Positions 1 through 7,107 of a stretch of 64,000 nucleotides of DNA are shown here, piece by piece. The stretch is from NCBI RefSeq assembly GCF_008000935.1, contig NZ_CP042831.1, positions 2,790,001-2,854,000 of the forward strand. Direction: 5' to 3'. This stretch comes from Flavobacterium alkalisoli. Its GTDB lineage: Bacteria; Bacteroidota; Bacteroidia; Flavobacteriales; Flavobacteriaceae. The notes under the pieces were generated by a model. It made no database searches and was not told the origin of the DNA. It saw nothing but the letters and a program-made list of their open reading frames with translations. Each line of letters begins with the position of its first letter. The stretch's first letter is position 1. The translations under genes were made by a program, and so were the position numbers.

Positions 1-2
1 CC

Positions 3-974
3 ACATTACCACATGTTATGCAGATGTATGAGCATGGTAAGCTAAAAATGGATACGAAGTTAGGCAGCATGCTTAGCGAATTCAAAAATACCGATAAGAA
101 AGATATTATACTTAAGGATATGCTATTGCATCAGGCGCGTTTCCAGCCGTGGATGCCGTTTTATGTAGCAACGCTTGACAGTACCCAGCACCCTTCTGAA
201 AAATATTACAGAGACCATTATGAACCGGAGTTTCCGCTTCAGGTGGCAGAAATGCTTTATCTGAGAAAGGATTATCCTGATACGATTGTAAAACGAATTG
301 CAGACAGCAAGCTGTTGCCTAAAAAACAGTACCGCTACAGCGACTTTACCTTTATCCTTCTTAAGGAATACCTTGAAAGGGTAAAAGGCAAACCACTTGA
401 TGTTTTAAGTGACGAAGAGTTTTACAAACCGCTTGGTGCTGCACATACTACTTACAACCCGTTACGCAAATGGGATATGAGTATCATTCCGCCTACAGAG
501 ATAGATAACTATTTCCGTTATCAGGTAATACAGGGATATGTGCATGATATGGCTGCGGCAATGGAAGATGGTGTAGCAGGTCATGCAGGGCTTTTCTCTA
601 ACAGTATGGATGTGGCCAAAATTATGCAGATGTACCTTAACGGAGGAGAATATGGCGGACACAGGTTTTTTACTCAGCAAACTTTTGATACCTTTAATAC
701 CTGCTACGGTTGTGAAGACGGAAACAGGAGAGGGCTTGGTTTAGACAAACCTCAGATTGAAAATCCGGGCCCAACTTGTGACTGTGTTTCCAAATCGAGT
801 TTTGGACATACAGGCTTTACAGGCACCATGGCATGGGCAGACCCTGCAACGGGCGTAGTATATGTATTCCTGTCTAACAGGACATATCCTGAAGCTACCG
901 AAAATAAACTCTCTAAAGAAAATATAAGGGAGGATATACAAAAGGTTATTCAGGAGTCCATTATTCAAAATTAG
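3..974 (+). CDS. Serine hydrolase (beta-lactamase/PBP fold), 5' end cut by window
   Basis: The reading frame is open through the left edge, so the first ATG at 18 is not the real start. The visible part (about 323 residues) is the C-terminal part of a beta-lactamase-family (class C/PBP-like) domain. A YSD triad (Y-S-N equivalent) lies near residue 107 counted from the ATG at 18, and a FGHTGFTG motif (K/H-T-G equivalent) near residue 264. The leading residues TLPHVMQMYEHGKL match the helix just after the catalytic SxxK, which must lie just upstream of the window. In Bacteroidota this domain is often fused behind a glycoside hydrolase family 3 domain; whether that holds here cannot be seen. The next gene follows after 23 bases. 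Confidence 0.85.
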   Translation, partial: TLPHVMQMYEHGKLKMDTKLGSMLSEFKNTDKKDIILKDMLLHQARFQPWMPFYVATLDSTQHPSEKYYRDHYEPEFPLQVAEMLYLRKDYPDTIVKRIADSKLLPKKQYRYSDFTFILLKEYLERVKGKPLDVLSDEEFYKPLGAAHTTYNPLRKWDMSIIPPTEIDNYFRYQVIQGYVHDMAAAMEDGVAGHAGLFSNSMDVAKIMQMYLNGGEYGGHRFFTQQTFDTFNTCYGCEDGNRRGLGLDKPQIENPGPTCDCVSKSSFGHTGFTGTMAWADPATGVVYVFLSNRTYPEATENKLSKENIREDIQKVIQESIIQN

Positions 975-997
975 TAAACTACTAAATCAACATAATT

Positions 998-1456
998 ATG
1001 CAGTACCATGTAAATACTCCCGAAGACTATATGGAAGCCATACCGGAAGAGAGAAGGCCCTATATAGAAAAACTGCGTGATACTATTAACAGTAATCTGC
1101 CGAAAGGCTTTCAGGAAGGTATAGGATATGGTATGTTGGGTTGGTCAATACCACACAGCACTTATCCTGCGGGTTATCATTGTGATCCTAAAACTCCGTT
1201 GCCTTTTCTAAGTATTGCTTCTCAAAAGAATTTTGTTGCCCTGTATCATATGGGTGTTTATGCCGATAAGGAGCTTCATGACTGGTTTGTAGGCGAATAC
1301 CCTAAACACAGCAAAACAAAACTGGACATGGGAAAGAGCTGTGTGCGTTTTAAAAAGCCGGAAGCTATTCCGTATGAACTAATTGGTGAGTTGGTTTCGA
1401 AAATGACACCGCAACAATGGATTGATTTATATGAATCGAACCTAAAAGCCAAATAA
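998..1456 (+). CDS. DUF1801 (YdhG-like) protein
   Basis: This 152-residue soluble protein has no signal peptide and matches the DUF1801/YdhG-like pattern. The N-terminal helix contains the typical EERRPYIEKLRDTI segment, followed by a glycine-rich stretch (EGIGYGMLGWSIP) and a beta-rich core with FLSIASQKNFVALYHMG. The family fold relates to small alpha/beta proteins whose biochemical role is not settled. The gene follows the serine hydrolase by 23 bases, so they may be co-transcribed. A strong hairpin with a T-run follows the stop, so this is the end of the unit. Family assignment is confident, function is not. Confidence 0.8.
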   Translation: MQYHVNTPEDYMEAIPEERRPYIEKLRDTINSNLPKGFQEGIGYGMLGWSIPHSTYPAGYHCDPKTPLPFLSIASQKNFVALYHMGVYADKELHDWFVGEYPKHSKTKLDMGKSCVRFKKPEAIPYELIGELVSKMTPQQWIDLYESNLKAK

Positions 1457-1492
1457 TTTTTTATAAGGTAATTATTACGTTAATTTCAGGAT

Positions 1493-1520
1493 AAAAACGG
1501 GGCAGCCCGTTTTTTTTATT
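1493..1520 (+). terminator. Rho-independent terminator
   Basis: The hairpin ACGGG-gcag-CCCGT (1497-1510) is followed by eight T residues. It closes the unit ending with the DUF1801 gene and separates it from bshA. Confidence 0.85.
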
Positions 1521-1548
1521 TAATTTCGTTATACTTATTTAGTCTTTT

Positions 1549-2679
1549 ATGAAAATCGCAATAGTATGTTATCCAACCTTTGGTGGTAGTGGTGTTGTCG
1601 CTACCGAACTGGGGTTGGAACTGGCACGCCGCGGTCACGAAATACACTTTATTACGTATAGTCAACCCGTGCGTCTCGCCTTATTAAACCCAAATTTACA
1701 TTACCACGAAGTACACGTTCCGGAATATCCTTTATTTCATTACCAACCGTATGAGTTAGCCCTTTCCAGTAAACTGGTAGATATGGTTAAACTGCACGGT
1801 ATAGAACTGCTTCATGTACATTATGCCATTCCGCATGCCTACGCCGGTTATATGGCAAAAAAAATGCTTAAGGAGCAGGGAATTAAAATCCCAATGGTAA
1901 CCACGCTTCACGGTACAGATATTACCCTTGTGGGTAATCACCCTTTTTATAAACCGGCCGTAAGTTTCAGTATTAACCATAGTGATGTGGTAACATCGGT
2001 ATCTCAGGCCTTAAAAGATGATACCTATAAGCTTTTTGATATCAAACGAGATATAGAAGTTATACCTAACTTTATAGAAGTAGATAAAAAGAAAATAGAG
2101 GAGAACTCGCCATGCCATCGCTCTATGATGGCTACTGAAACTCAAAAGATCATTACACACATCAGTAACTTCCGTAAGGTTAAGCGCATACCGGATGTGA
2201 TTAAGATTTTTTATGAGATACAAAAGGTTATGCCTGCCAAGCTTATGCTTGTAGGGGATGGTCCTGAAAAAGAACCTGCAGAAAAACTTTGTGACCAACT
2301 GGGCCTTGCCGATAAGGTTATCTTCTTTGGTAATAGTAGTGAGATTAACGAGATACTTTGTTTTACCGATTTATTCCTTTTACCATCTGAGACCGAAAGT
2401 TTTGGTCTAGCCGCACTGGAAGCCATGTCAAACGGTGTGCCTGTAATATCAAGTAATACAGGAGGTCTTCCTGAGGTTAACAGAGAAGGTTACTCAGGTT
2501 ACCTGGCTAATGTAGGGGATGTGGAAACTATGGCTAAAAGAGCAATTTCTATTCTGGAAGACGACAAGGTGTTATTACAATTTAAAAACAACGCTCTTAA
2601 AGTGGCACAGGAGTTTGATATACAAAATATTGTACCTTTATATGAGAAACTATACCGTAAGGCCTTAAAACAAAAATAG
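1549..2679 (+). CDS. bshA: N-acetyl-alpha-D-glucosaminyl L-malate synthase BshA
   Basis: BshA is the first enzyme of bacillithiol synthesis: a GT4 glycosyltransferase joining GlcNAc from UDP-GlcNAc to L-malate. The 376-residue length fits the family. The N-terminus carries the hallmark MKIAIVCYPTFGGSGVV, followed by ELGLELARRGHEIHFIT. The mid-protein TTLHGTDITLVG segment and the C-terminal donor-binding segment (PSETESFGLAALEAMSNGVP, about residues 280-299) are also characteristic. The protein should be cytosolic. The following lipoprotein gene starts four bases after the stop, so they probably share a transcript, but a functional link is not obvious. A bacillithiol-based thiol pool is therefore expected in this organism. 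Confidence 0.95.
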   Translation: MKIAIVCYPTFGGSGVVATELGLELARRGHEIHFITYSQPVRLALLNPNLHYHEVHVPEYPLFHYQPYELALSSKLVDMVKLHGIELLHVHYAIPHAYAGYMAKKMLKEQGIKIPMVTTLHGTDITLVGNHPFYKPAVSFSINHSDVVTSVSQALKDDTYKLFDIKRDIEVIPNFIEVDKKKIEENSPCHRSMMATETQKIITHISNFRKVKRIPDVIKIFYEIQKVMPAKLMLVGDGPEKEPAEKLCDQLGLADKVIFFGNSSEINEILCFTDLFLLPSETESFGLAALEAMSNGVPVISSNTGGLPEVNREGYSGYLANVGDVETMAKRAISILEDDKVLLQFKNNALKVAQEFDIQNIVPLYEKLYRKALKQK

Positions 2680-2683
2680 AACT

Positions 2684-3127
2684 ATGAAAAAACTAGCATT
2701 ATTATCAATACTGTTTTTACTTGTGAGTTGTGTAACTCATAAGAAGGGTGAAGACGGTAAACCTGGAAAATCAGCTATGGCAAACAATTACGAAATATTA
2801 ACCGAAAGCGGTTATGGAGGGCATGAGACTGCTTTTAATGAGGTTATCACCTCTCAGGAACGACTTGATGAACTATACAGGGAGCTAAACATTGAAAGTA
2901 TACCAACCGTTGATTTTGATAATAATAATGTTGTAGCCTTATTTATGGGGCAAAAACCGAGTGGAGGATACAGTATAGGTATAGATAATGTAAAGATTGA
3001 AAACAAGACCGCTTTTGTGAAGGTAAAAACTACCAAACCTAAAGCTGGTGAAAATGTTACAATGGCCCTTATGCAGCCCTATTGCATAGCAACAATAACA
3101 AAAACAGATAAAGTTACTTTTGAATAA
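2684..3127 (+). CDS. PrcB-like (protease complex subunit) lipoprotein
   Basis: This 147-residue protein starts with a lipoprotein signal (MKKLALLSILFLLVSC, lipid Cys at residue 16). The rest matches the PrcB C-terminal domain family: a region with VVALFMGQKPSGGYSIGI followed by beta strands ending ITKTDKVTFE. In spirochaetes PrcB is a partner of the PrtP protease (dentilisin); in Flavobacteria stand-alone copies have no established role. It is probably tethered in the periplasm. It is translationally close to bshA (4 bases) and ends in a terminator shared with the convergent operon. Confidence 0.75.
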   Translation: MKKLALLSILFLLVSCVTHKKGEDGKPGKSAMANNYEILTESGYGGHETAFNEVITSQERLDELYRELNIESIPTVDFDNNNVVALFMGQKPSGGYSIGIDNVKIENKTAFVKVKTTKPKAGENVTMALMQPYCIATITKTDKVTFE

Positions 3128-3128
3128 A

Positions 3129-3159
3129 TAAAAAATCCCGATTTTATCGGGATTTTTTA
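3129..3159. terminator. Bidirectional terminator between convergent units
   Basis: AAAAATCCCGA-tttta-TCGGGATTTTTT forms a stable hairpin with A- and T-runs on both sides, serving both the PrcB-like gene (plus) and the lipoprotein operon (minus). The stop codon of the minus-strand gene (3157-3159) lies in its T-run. Confidence 0.88.
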
Positions 3160-3807
3160 TTTTATGGATTTAATATCAGTTCTGGTTGAATCCCATTTAA
3201 TTTTATCAGGGTCATATGGTTTATTACTCTTTTTGTACTCTAAAGCTATATTTTCTTCTTCCGTAGTCCTGCGGCAAAGAATAAATCGGTCTCTATAGTC
3301 CGGATTGAAATTAAGGAATAGCTTATCTATTGCAGGAGACTGAAAGGAATCTTTTTGTGAACCGATAAAAATAAAGGTTTCCTCTTCATTTTTAATTGAG
3401 TCCATAACTCTGGATTTTAAGAAAGCTTCGATATTATCGGTTACATCAATTATTTTCTCAGGTTGAAGCTGTATATATGGTGCAGGAAAAGGCCCTTCAG
3501 CCAATCCGGTGGCACAAATAACGGATATATATGATTCAGGCCAGTAATGATAGTATATATGGTTAAGGGAGTCGATTATAAAATTATGATTCGAATAGAA
3601 TTGGTCATCATAAAAATATGGCACTAATGCAGGTTCAGTATAGGTTGAATCTTTCTCACGAAACTCTCTGAGTTGCTGTTTATAATCATTTTCTCTTTTA
3701 ATCCTTAAACCTTCTGTAGTGTAATACATTGTACCATTATCCACAGGAGAATTACTTTCCTTACAGGAAATTATAAGCAAAACTCCTATGAATAATAGTT
3801 TTTTCAT
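3157..3807 (-). CDS. Lipoprotein of unknown function (tandem copy 1)
   Basis: This 216-residue predicted lipoprotein has the signal MKKLLFIGVLLIISC with the lipid Cys at residue 15. I do not recognise a family. The mature part is acidic and aromatic. It shares features with the neighbouring 206-residue protein: a near-identical signal peptide and KES/PVDN segment, an NFIIDS motif, and a C-terminal R-x-L/T-T-E/Q-E-E-R/N block followed by a W-D-T/S-T segment. The two are therefore paralogues whose bodies have diverged. It is the last gene of a minus-strand operon; the upstream paralogue ends three bases before its ATG. Confidence 0.7.
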   Translation of the reverse strand: MKKLLFIGVLLIISCKESNSPVDNGTMYYTTEGLRIKRENDYKQQLREFREKDSTYTEPALVPYFYDDQFYSNHNFIIDSLNHIYYHYWPESYISVICATGLAEGPFPAPYIQLQPEKIIDVTDNIEAFLKSRVMDSIKNEEETFIFIGSQKDSFQSPAIDKLFLNFNPDYRDRFILCRRTTEEENIALEYKKSNKPYDPDKIKWDSTRTDIKSIK

Positions 3808-3814
3808 GTTTTAT
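3736..3814. repeat. 79-bp direct repeat, copy 1 (lipoprotein signal region)
   Basis: This stretch covers the end of the intergenic spacer, the start codon and about 23 N-terminal codons of the first lipoprotein. It aligns with 4360-4438 with only a handful of mismatches (three counted by eye over the first 78 bases), while the gene bodies differ strongly. Confidence 0.85.
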
Positions 3815-4431
3815 GGTATTATCGGCCAAGGCTTCTCAAAATAAATTTTGGTTGTGTCCCATTCTACTAAATAAGGATTGTATATAGCACCTGTACGGTC
3901 TTCAGTTTTATGTTTGAGTACAATTCTTTCTTCCTGAGTTAACGGGCGAACAATCCATACAGGTTTGTTTTTGCTTACGGAAACTTTGGTAAGTATATTT
4001 GTTAGTATTGGTGAATTAAATGTGCCTGTAGGTGTAGCTATAGCTAAAGTGTTGAATTTTTTAGTGATATAATCCATATCATCGTTAACTATATTTAGCT
4101 CGATGAAATGATCCATTATTTTATCATCAACCTTTATCAGATCATTCGGGAACAAGTTTATAAACCGAGTCTTTCCTGGATTTAATTCCAAGCCTAAACA
4201 ATCGCTGCTATAGATAGGAGTAGTAGTATAGAAATAGGCTCTATTTGTACTGTCTATAATAAAATTACACCTACCGTATAATTCACTAGAATGTTGTATG
4301 GTATCATATTTTCCAATTGAATCATACATCCAATGATTTTTGGTAATGGTATATGTATCATTATCCACAGGAGCAGTACTTTCCTTACAGGAAATTATAA
4401 GCAAAAATCCTATGAATAATAGTTTTTTCAT
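3811..4431 (-). CDS. Lipoprotein of unknown function (tandem copy 2)
   Basis: This 206-residue predicted lipoprotein has the signal MKKLLFIGFLLIISC (lipid Cys 15). No known domain was recognised. It is a paralogue of the gene at 3157-3807: near-identical signal region, a shared NFIIDS motif after the first third, a segment resembling SP-I/A-x-x-L-F/T-L/K in the second half, and a closing RPLTQEER / DTT block. It sits between the exported endonuclease-fold enzyme (stop 3 bases upstream) and its paralogue, all in one operon. It is probably anchored to the inner or outer membrane facing the periplasm. Confidence 0.7.
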   Translation of the reverse strand: MKKLLFIGFLLIISCKESTAPVDNDTYTITKNHWMYDSIGKYDTIQHSSELYGRCNFIIDSTNRAYFYTTTPIYSSDCLGLELNPGKTRFINLFPNDLIKVDDKIMDHFIELNIVNDDMDYITKKFNTLAIATPTGTFNSPILTNILTKVSVSKNKPVWIVRPLTQEERIVLKHKTEDRTGAIYNPYLVEWDTTKIYFEKPWPIIP

Positions 4432-4438
4432 GTTTTAT
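4360..4438. repeat. 79-bp direct repeat, copy 2 (lipoprotein signal region)
   Basis: This is the second copy of the repeat at 3736-3814, 624 bases away, again spanning the start codon and signal-peptide codons of a lipoprotein gene. Confidence 0.85.
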
Positions 4439-5265
4439 TTTACTTTTAGCTCTATATAAACCGGTAAATGGTCTGACGGGTACCTGCAGTCTTTAGAGTC
4501 GCTTAAAACAGCATATTTTAAAACTTTCATTTTCTTTTTGGCTGTAAATATGTAATCTATCCTTGTTGTTACGGGTTTATGGAACTCAAACGCGTTAAAA
4601 GTACCATCGGGACCAAAAACAAACTGAGCTGTCTTTTTAGAGTCGTTCAGTTCTGCCGACATTGCTTTTATACTTTCCGTATTTTCTTCCAGGTTAAAAT
4701 CACCTGTTACCACAAACGGAAAATCATCCTTATTTACTTCTTTTATCTTATCGGTTATAAGCTTAACGCTGTTTTGTCTTGCCAAATTGCCTACATGGTC
4801 AAAGTGCGTGTTGAATATCCAAATTTTCTGTTTGGTCTTATGGTTTTCAAAAAGTCCGTAAGTACACACGCGGTTATAGGCAGCATCCCAGCCTTTAGAG
4901 GGTACATTAGGAGTTTCAGACAGCCAGAAAGTATGGTTTTCCAACATTTTGTATTTTGTCTTGTTATAGAAGATTGCCGAAAATTCGCCTTTATCCTTTC
5001 CGTCATCACGACCTACACCAACATAGTCATAGTCTGTTAATGCCTCGCCAAGATATTTCATCTGGTTAGGTAGCGCTTCCTGAACCCCCATAAAATCGGG
5101 CTCATAAAACTGTACCTGTTTAGCAAGCAATTCTTTTCTGTTATCCCAACGGTTTTCACCATCGCTTGCCACATCAAGTCTGATGTTGTAGGTCATTACT
5201 TTTACATCCTGTGCTTTTGCATTAAAAGCAAACAGCCCTAACGCCATTAAAACAATTTTTTTCAT
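4435..5265 (-). CDS. Exported endonuclease/exonuclease/phosphatase-fold enzyme
   Basis: This 276-residue protein has a signal peptide (MKKIVLMALGLFAFNAKA) and then the metal-dependent DNase I-like fold: TYNIRLD (Asn for metal), GVQEAL (catalytic Glu), NTHFDHVG, VVTGDFNLEE (Asp/Asn pair), RIDYIF and the closing PSDHLPVY with the catalytic Asp-His. The family cleaves phosphodiesters in nucleic acids, sphingolipids or phosphoinositides; the substrate cannot be told from sequence. Export suggests a periplasmic or surface phosphodiesterase used in scavenging. The ABC ATPase gene stops two bases upstream, and the lipoprotein genes follow after three bases, so all are one operon. Confidence 0.88.
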   Translation of the reverse strand: MKKIVLMALGLFAFNAKAQDVKVMTYNIRLDVASDGENRWDNRKELLAKQVQFYEPDFMGVQEALPNQMKYLGEALTDYDYVGVGRDDGKDKGEFSAIFYNKTKYKMLENHTFWLSETPNVPSKGWDAAYNRVCTYGLFENHKTKQKIWIFNTHFDHVGNLARQNSVKLITDKIKEVNKDDFPFVVTGDFNLEENTESIKAMSAELNDSKKTAQFVFGPDGTFNAFEFHKPVTTRIDYIFTAKKKMKVLKYAVLSDSKDCRYPSDHLPVYIELKVK

Positions 5266-5267
5266 AG

Positions 5268-5942
5268 TTAAACATTTACACTTGTCAGGTAACCGTGCGT
5301 TACCAGTTCCTGAGAATTATCAATAGGTATTATTTTTCCGTTTTTAAGTAACCTGTTTTTATCGCTAACCTCAAGCACATCAGCATAATAATGATCGGTT
5401 ATTAATATGCCTTTCTCTTTTTTCAGTTTTAGTAGAAACTCTTTTATTTTCTCTTTATACAAAGGCTCCACCATAGAAAAAGGTTCATCTAGCATTAAGA
5501 AAGGGTGTGGCAAATGAGCTATTAATAAAAGCTCAAGATAACGAAGCTGTCCCATAGAAAGTTCGCCTACCTTCCTGTCGGCAAGTTTATGAATTTCGGG
5601 CAGGTATAAAACTTTATCCTGTTGACTTCCTTTTTCAAGAACCATCGGAATAACATTCTTAACTGTCTTGTTCTTTGGAAGGAAAGAATCCTGAGGTAAA
5701 TAGGCTATTTTTTGTTGGGCAATAATTTCTTTAGGGGAGAAGTGCTTACCATCAATACTTACAGAAACACTTTCGGCTTTTTGAGTTCCGAAAATAACTT
5801 TAAGCAGGGTTGACTTGCCACAGCCATTATGCCCAAAGATACCTGTAATCTCTCCGGTTTCACAACGCATATAAGCGTTATCCAGTACCGTTTTATTACC
5901 AAACGTTTTTATTATTCCGGTTGCAGAAAGGCTTTGTTTCAA
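5268..5942 (-). CDS. ABC transporter ATP-binding protein (TTG start)
   Basis: This is a 224-residue ABC ATPase: Walker A GHNGCGKST (about residues 37-45), Q-loop in AYLPQDSF, signature LSMGQ in place of LSGGQ, Walker B FLMLDEPF, and H-loop His in LITDHYY. No in-frame ATG exists upstream of the core, so the start is the TTG at 5942, overlapping the TGA of the upstream membrane-protein gene (TTGA), which implies translational coupling. The only membrane partner visible is the 89-residue protein encoded upstream, far smaller than a normal ABC permease. The M in the signature motif is unusual. Substrate unknown. Confidence 0.88.
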   Translation of the reverse strand: MKQSLSATGIIKTFGNKTVLDNAYMRCETGEITGIFGHNGCGKSTLLKVIFGTQKAESVSVSIDGKHFSPKEIIAQQKIAYLPQDSFLPKNKTVKNVIPMVLEKGSQQDKVLYLPEIHKLADRKVGELSMGQLRYLELLLIAHLPHPFLMLDEPFSMVEPLYKEKIKEFLLKLKKEKGILITDHYYADVLEVSDKNRLLKNGKIIPIDNSQELVTHGYLTSVNV

Positions 5943-6208
5943 AATAATGATATGATAATAAGCAGGGGCAGGGCAATGGCAGCATTTATGGCAAATGTCA
6001 TTACTCCCAGTTTTAGTTTGCTAAACCCCAGGTTATGGTATAAATAGAGTTCGTTTTTATAAAAATAGTGAAAGGCATAAAAGCCTACTGCCAGGCCAAA
6101 AGTGCACAGCAACACAGGAAACCATATAAACATATTGAACGATGCAATAGCACTGGCAATAACGTTAAACAGGTTTACCCTGAAAAAAAAACTCCAGTAA
6201 GCTCTCAT
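5939..6208 (-). CDS. Small membrane protein, probable partner of the ABC ATPase
   Basis: This 89-residue protein has two or three hydrophobic segments (about residues 10-45 and 68-88) separated by a polar stretch, FYKNELYLYHNLGFSKLKLG. The family is not recognised. It overlaps the ABC ATPase start by four bases and follows the upstream small gene by three bases. The linker FYKNELYLYHNLGFS resembles a coupling-helix region (cytoplasmic, amphipathic) of ABC permeases, so it may be a minimal permease subunit acting as an oligomer. This is an inference from position and topology only. Confidence 0.65.
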   Translation of the reverse strand: MRAYWSFFFRVNLFNVIASAIASFNMFIWFPVLLCTFGLAVGFYAFHYFYKNELYLYHNLGFSKLKLGVMTFAINAAIALPLLIIISLF

Positions 6209-6211
6209 AGG

Positions 6212-6526
6212 TTAGTCACGTTTGCGGCTTACCAAAAGTTTATCTACTATTCTTTGAGACATAGGGTCTATATCCTGTTCGTCTCCGGTTACCAAAATCC
6301 CTTTTGTACCGCTTTTGGATTCTATACCATAAACAGTAGCCTCATCATCAGGATTACTCTCACCTTCGTAGTAATAAATATGGGAAATTTCAAAATCCTC
6401 AGCTTCAAATTTACCGGTACTGCAAATCAGACAGTTTTCATGCAGGTTAAAATCTTCGGTAAATCCTTTTTGTCTTAATTCTTCAATAGCTTTTAATACC
6501 GTAGCATAATGGTATGTGGGTTTCAT
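6212..6526 (-). CDS. Small conserved protein, unknown function
   Basis: I place the start at the ATG at 6526 ([10 protein letters not shown], 104 residues) instead of an earlier in-frame codon at 6556, because a TAAATTTG promoter element lies at 6554-6561 on this strand and would overlap the longer start. The protein is soluble and acidic, with a helical start ([19 protein letters not shown]), ENCLICSTG in the middle and a charged C-terminus. Similar proteins in Bacteroidota are often labelled phosphoribosylpyrophosphate synthetase, but no PRPP-synthase motif is present and I do not support that name. It is the first gene of the minus-strand operon running to 3157. Confidence 0.65.
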   Translation of the reverse strand: MKPTYHYATVLKAIEELRQKGFTEDFNLHENCLICSTGKFEAEDFEISHIYYYEGESNPDDEATVYGIESKSGTKGILVTGDEQDIDPMSQRIVDKLLVSRKRD

Positions 6527-6606
6527 AACAGTAATTTTTTTATAGTTGGTAGTCAAATTTACTATATTACTGCAATTATCCCGTGTTAAAAAATTAAAAT
6601 TACAGA

Positions 6607-7038
6607 CTAGCCAAGCTTTTTGGTAAATTTAAAATGGCTTTCGGCAAAACCGTTGTTAATATAAAAACGATGTGCCTCTGTTCTTCTTTTATTAGAGGTT
6701 ACCTCAAGCAGTTCGTGTCCCTGTTGTTTTAATATATCTTCCAGTGCCTGTAAAAGAAAACGACCTACTTTTTTATCACGATAGTCGGTAGCTATAAACA
6801 ATTCCTGAATCTCAAAAACCATACATTGATGGTGTAGCAGTATTTGCCCATGAGAGCTGCAAAAGCCAATTACATTTTTAACGGTATCTGTAGCTACCAG
6901 ATAGATATTGTTTTTGTTTTCAAGATTTTCAAAGTAATACTTTTCAAAAGTATCATAATCAAATACTGTGTTTTCGAGCTCGTTTATAAACCCGTAAACA
7001 ACCCTGACATCTTCTTGTGTGGCAAATCTTGTGGTCAT
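6607..7038 (-). CDS. GNAT-family N-acetyltransferase
   Basis: This 143-residue acetyltransferase carries the acetyl-CoA pyrophosphate-binding motif [12 protein letters not shown] (Q/R-x-x-G-x-G/A type) near residue 85, preceded by the beta-4 strand IQELFIA and followed by the [21 protein letters not shown] helix-strand typical of motif B. The acceptor substrate is unknown. A TACATTTG element is present on this strand at 7060-7067, about 22 bases upstream of the ATG, so the gene probably has its own promoter. Confidence 0.85.
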   Translation of the reverse strand: MTTRFATQEDVRVVYGFINELENTVFDYDTFEKYYFENLENKNNIYLVATDTVKNVIGFCSSHGQILLHHQCMVFEIQELFIATDYRDKKVGRFLLQALEDILKQQGHELLEVTSNKRRTEAHRFYINNGFAESHFKFTKKLG

Positions 7039-7074
7039 ATTTTCAGGTGATTAGTATCTCAAATGTAAATAAAA

Positions 7075-7107
7075 AAAACGCTGGTTAATACCAGCGTTTT
7101 TTCTTTT
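7075..7107 (-). terminator. Terminator whose loop holds the helicase stop codon
   Basis: ACGCTGG (7078-7084) and CCAGCGT (7091-7097) form a 7-bp stem with A- and T-runs outside. The six-base loop contains the TAA stop (7085-7087) of the DEAD-box gene, so the last codons build one arm. Confidence 0.85.

Noticed and set aside
6212-6526. PRPP synthetase label for the 104-residue protein
   Set aside because: No PRPP-binding or ATP-binding motif and far too short for the enzyme.
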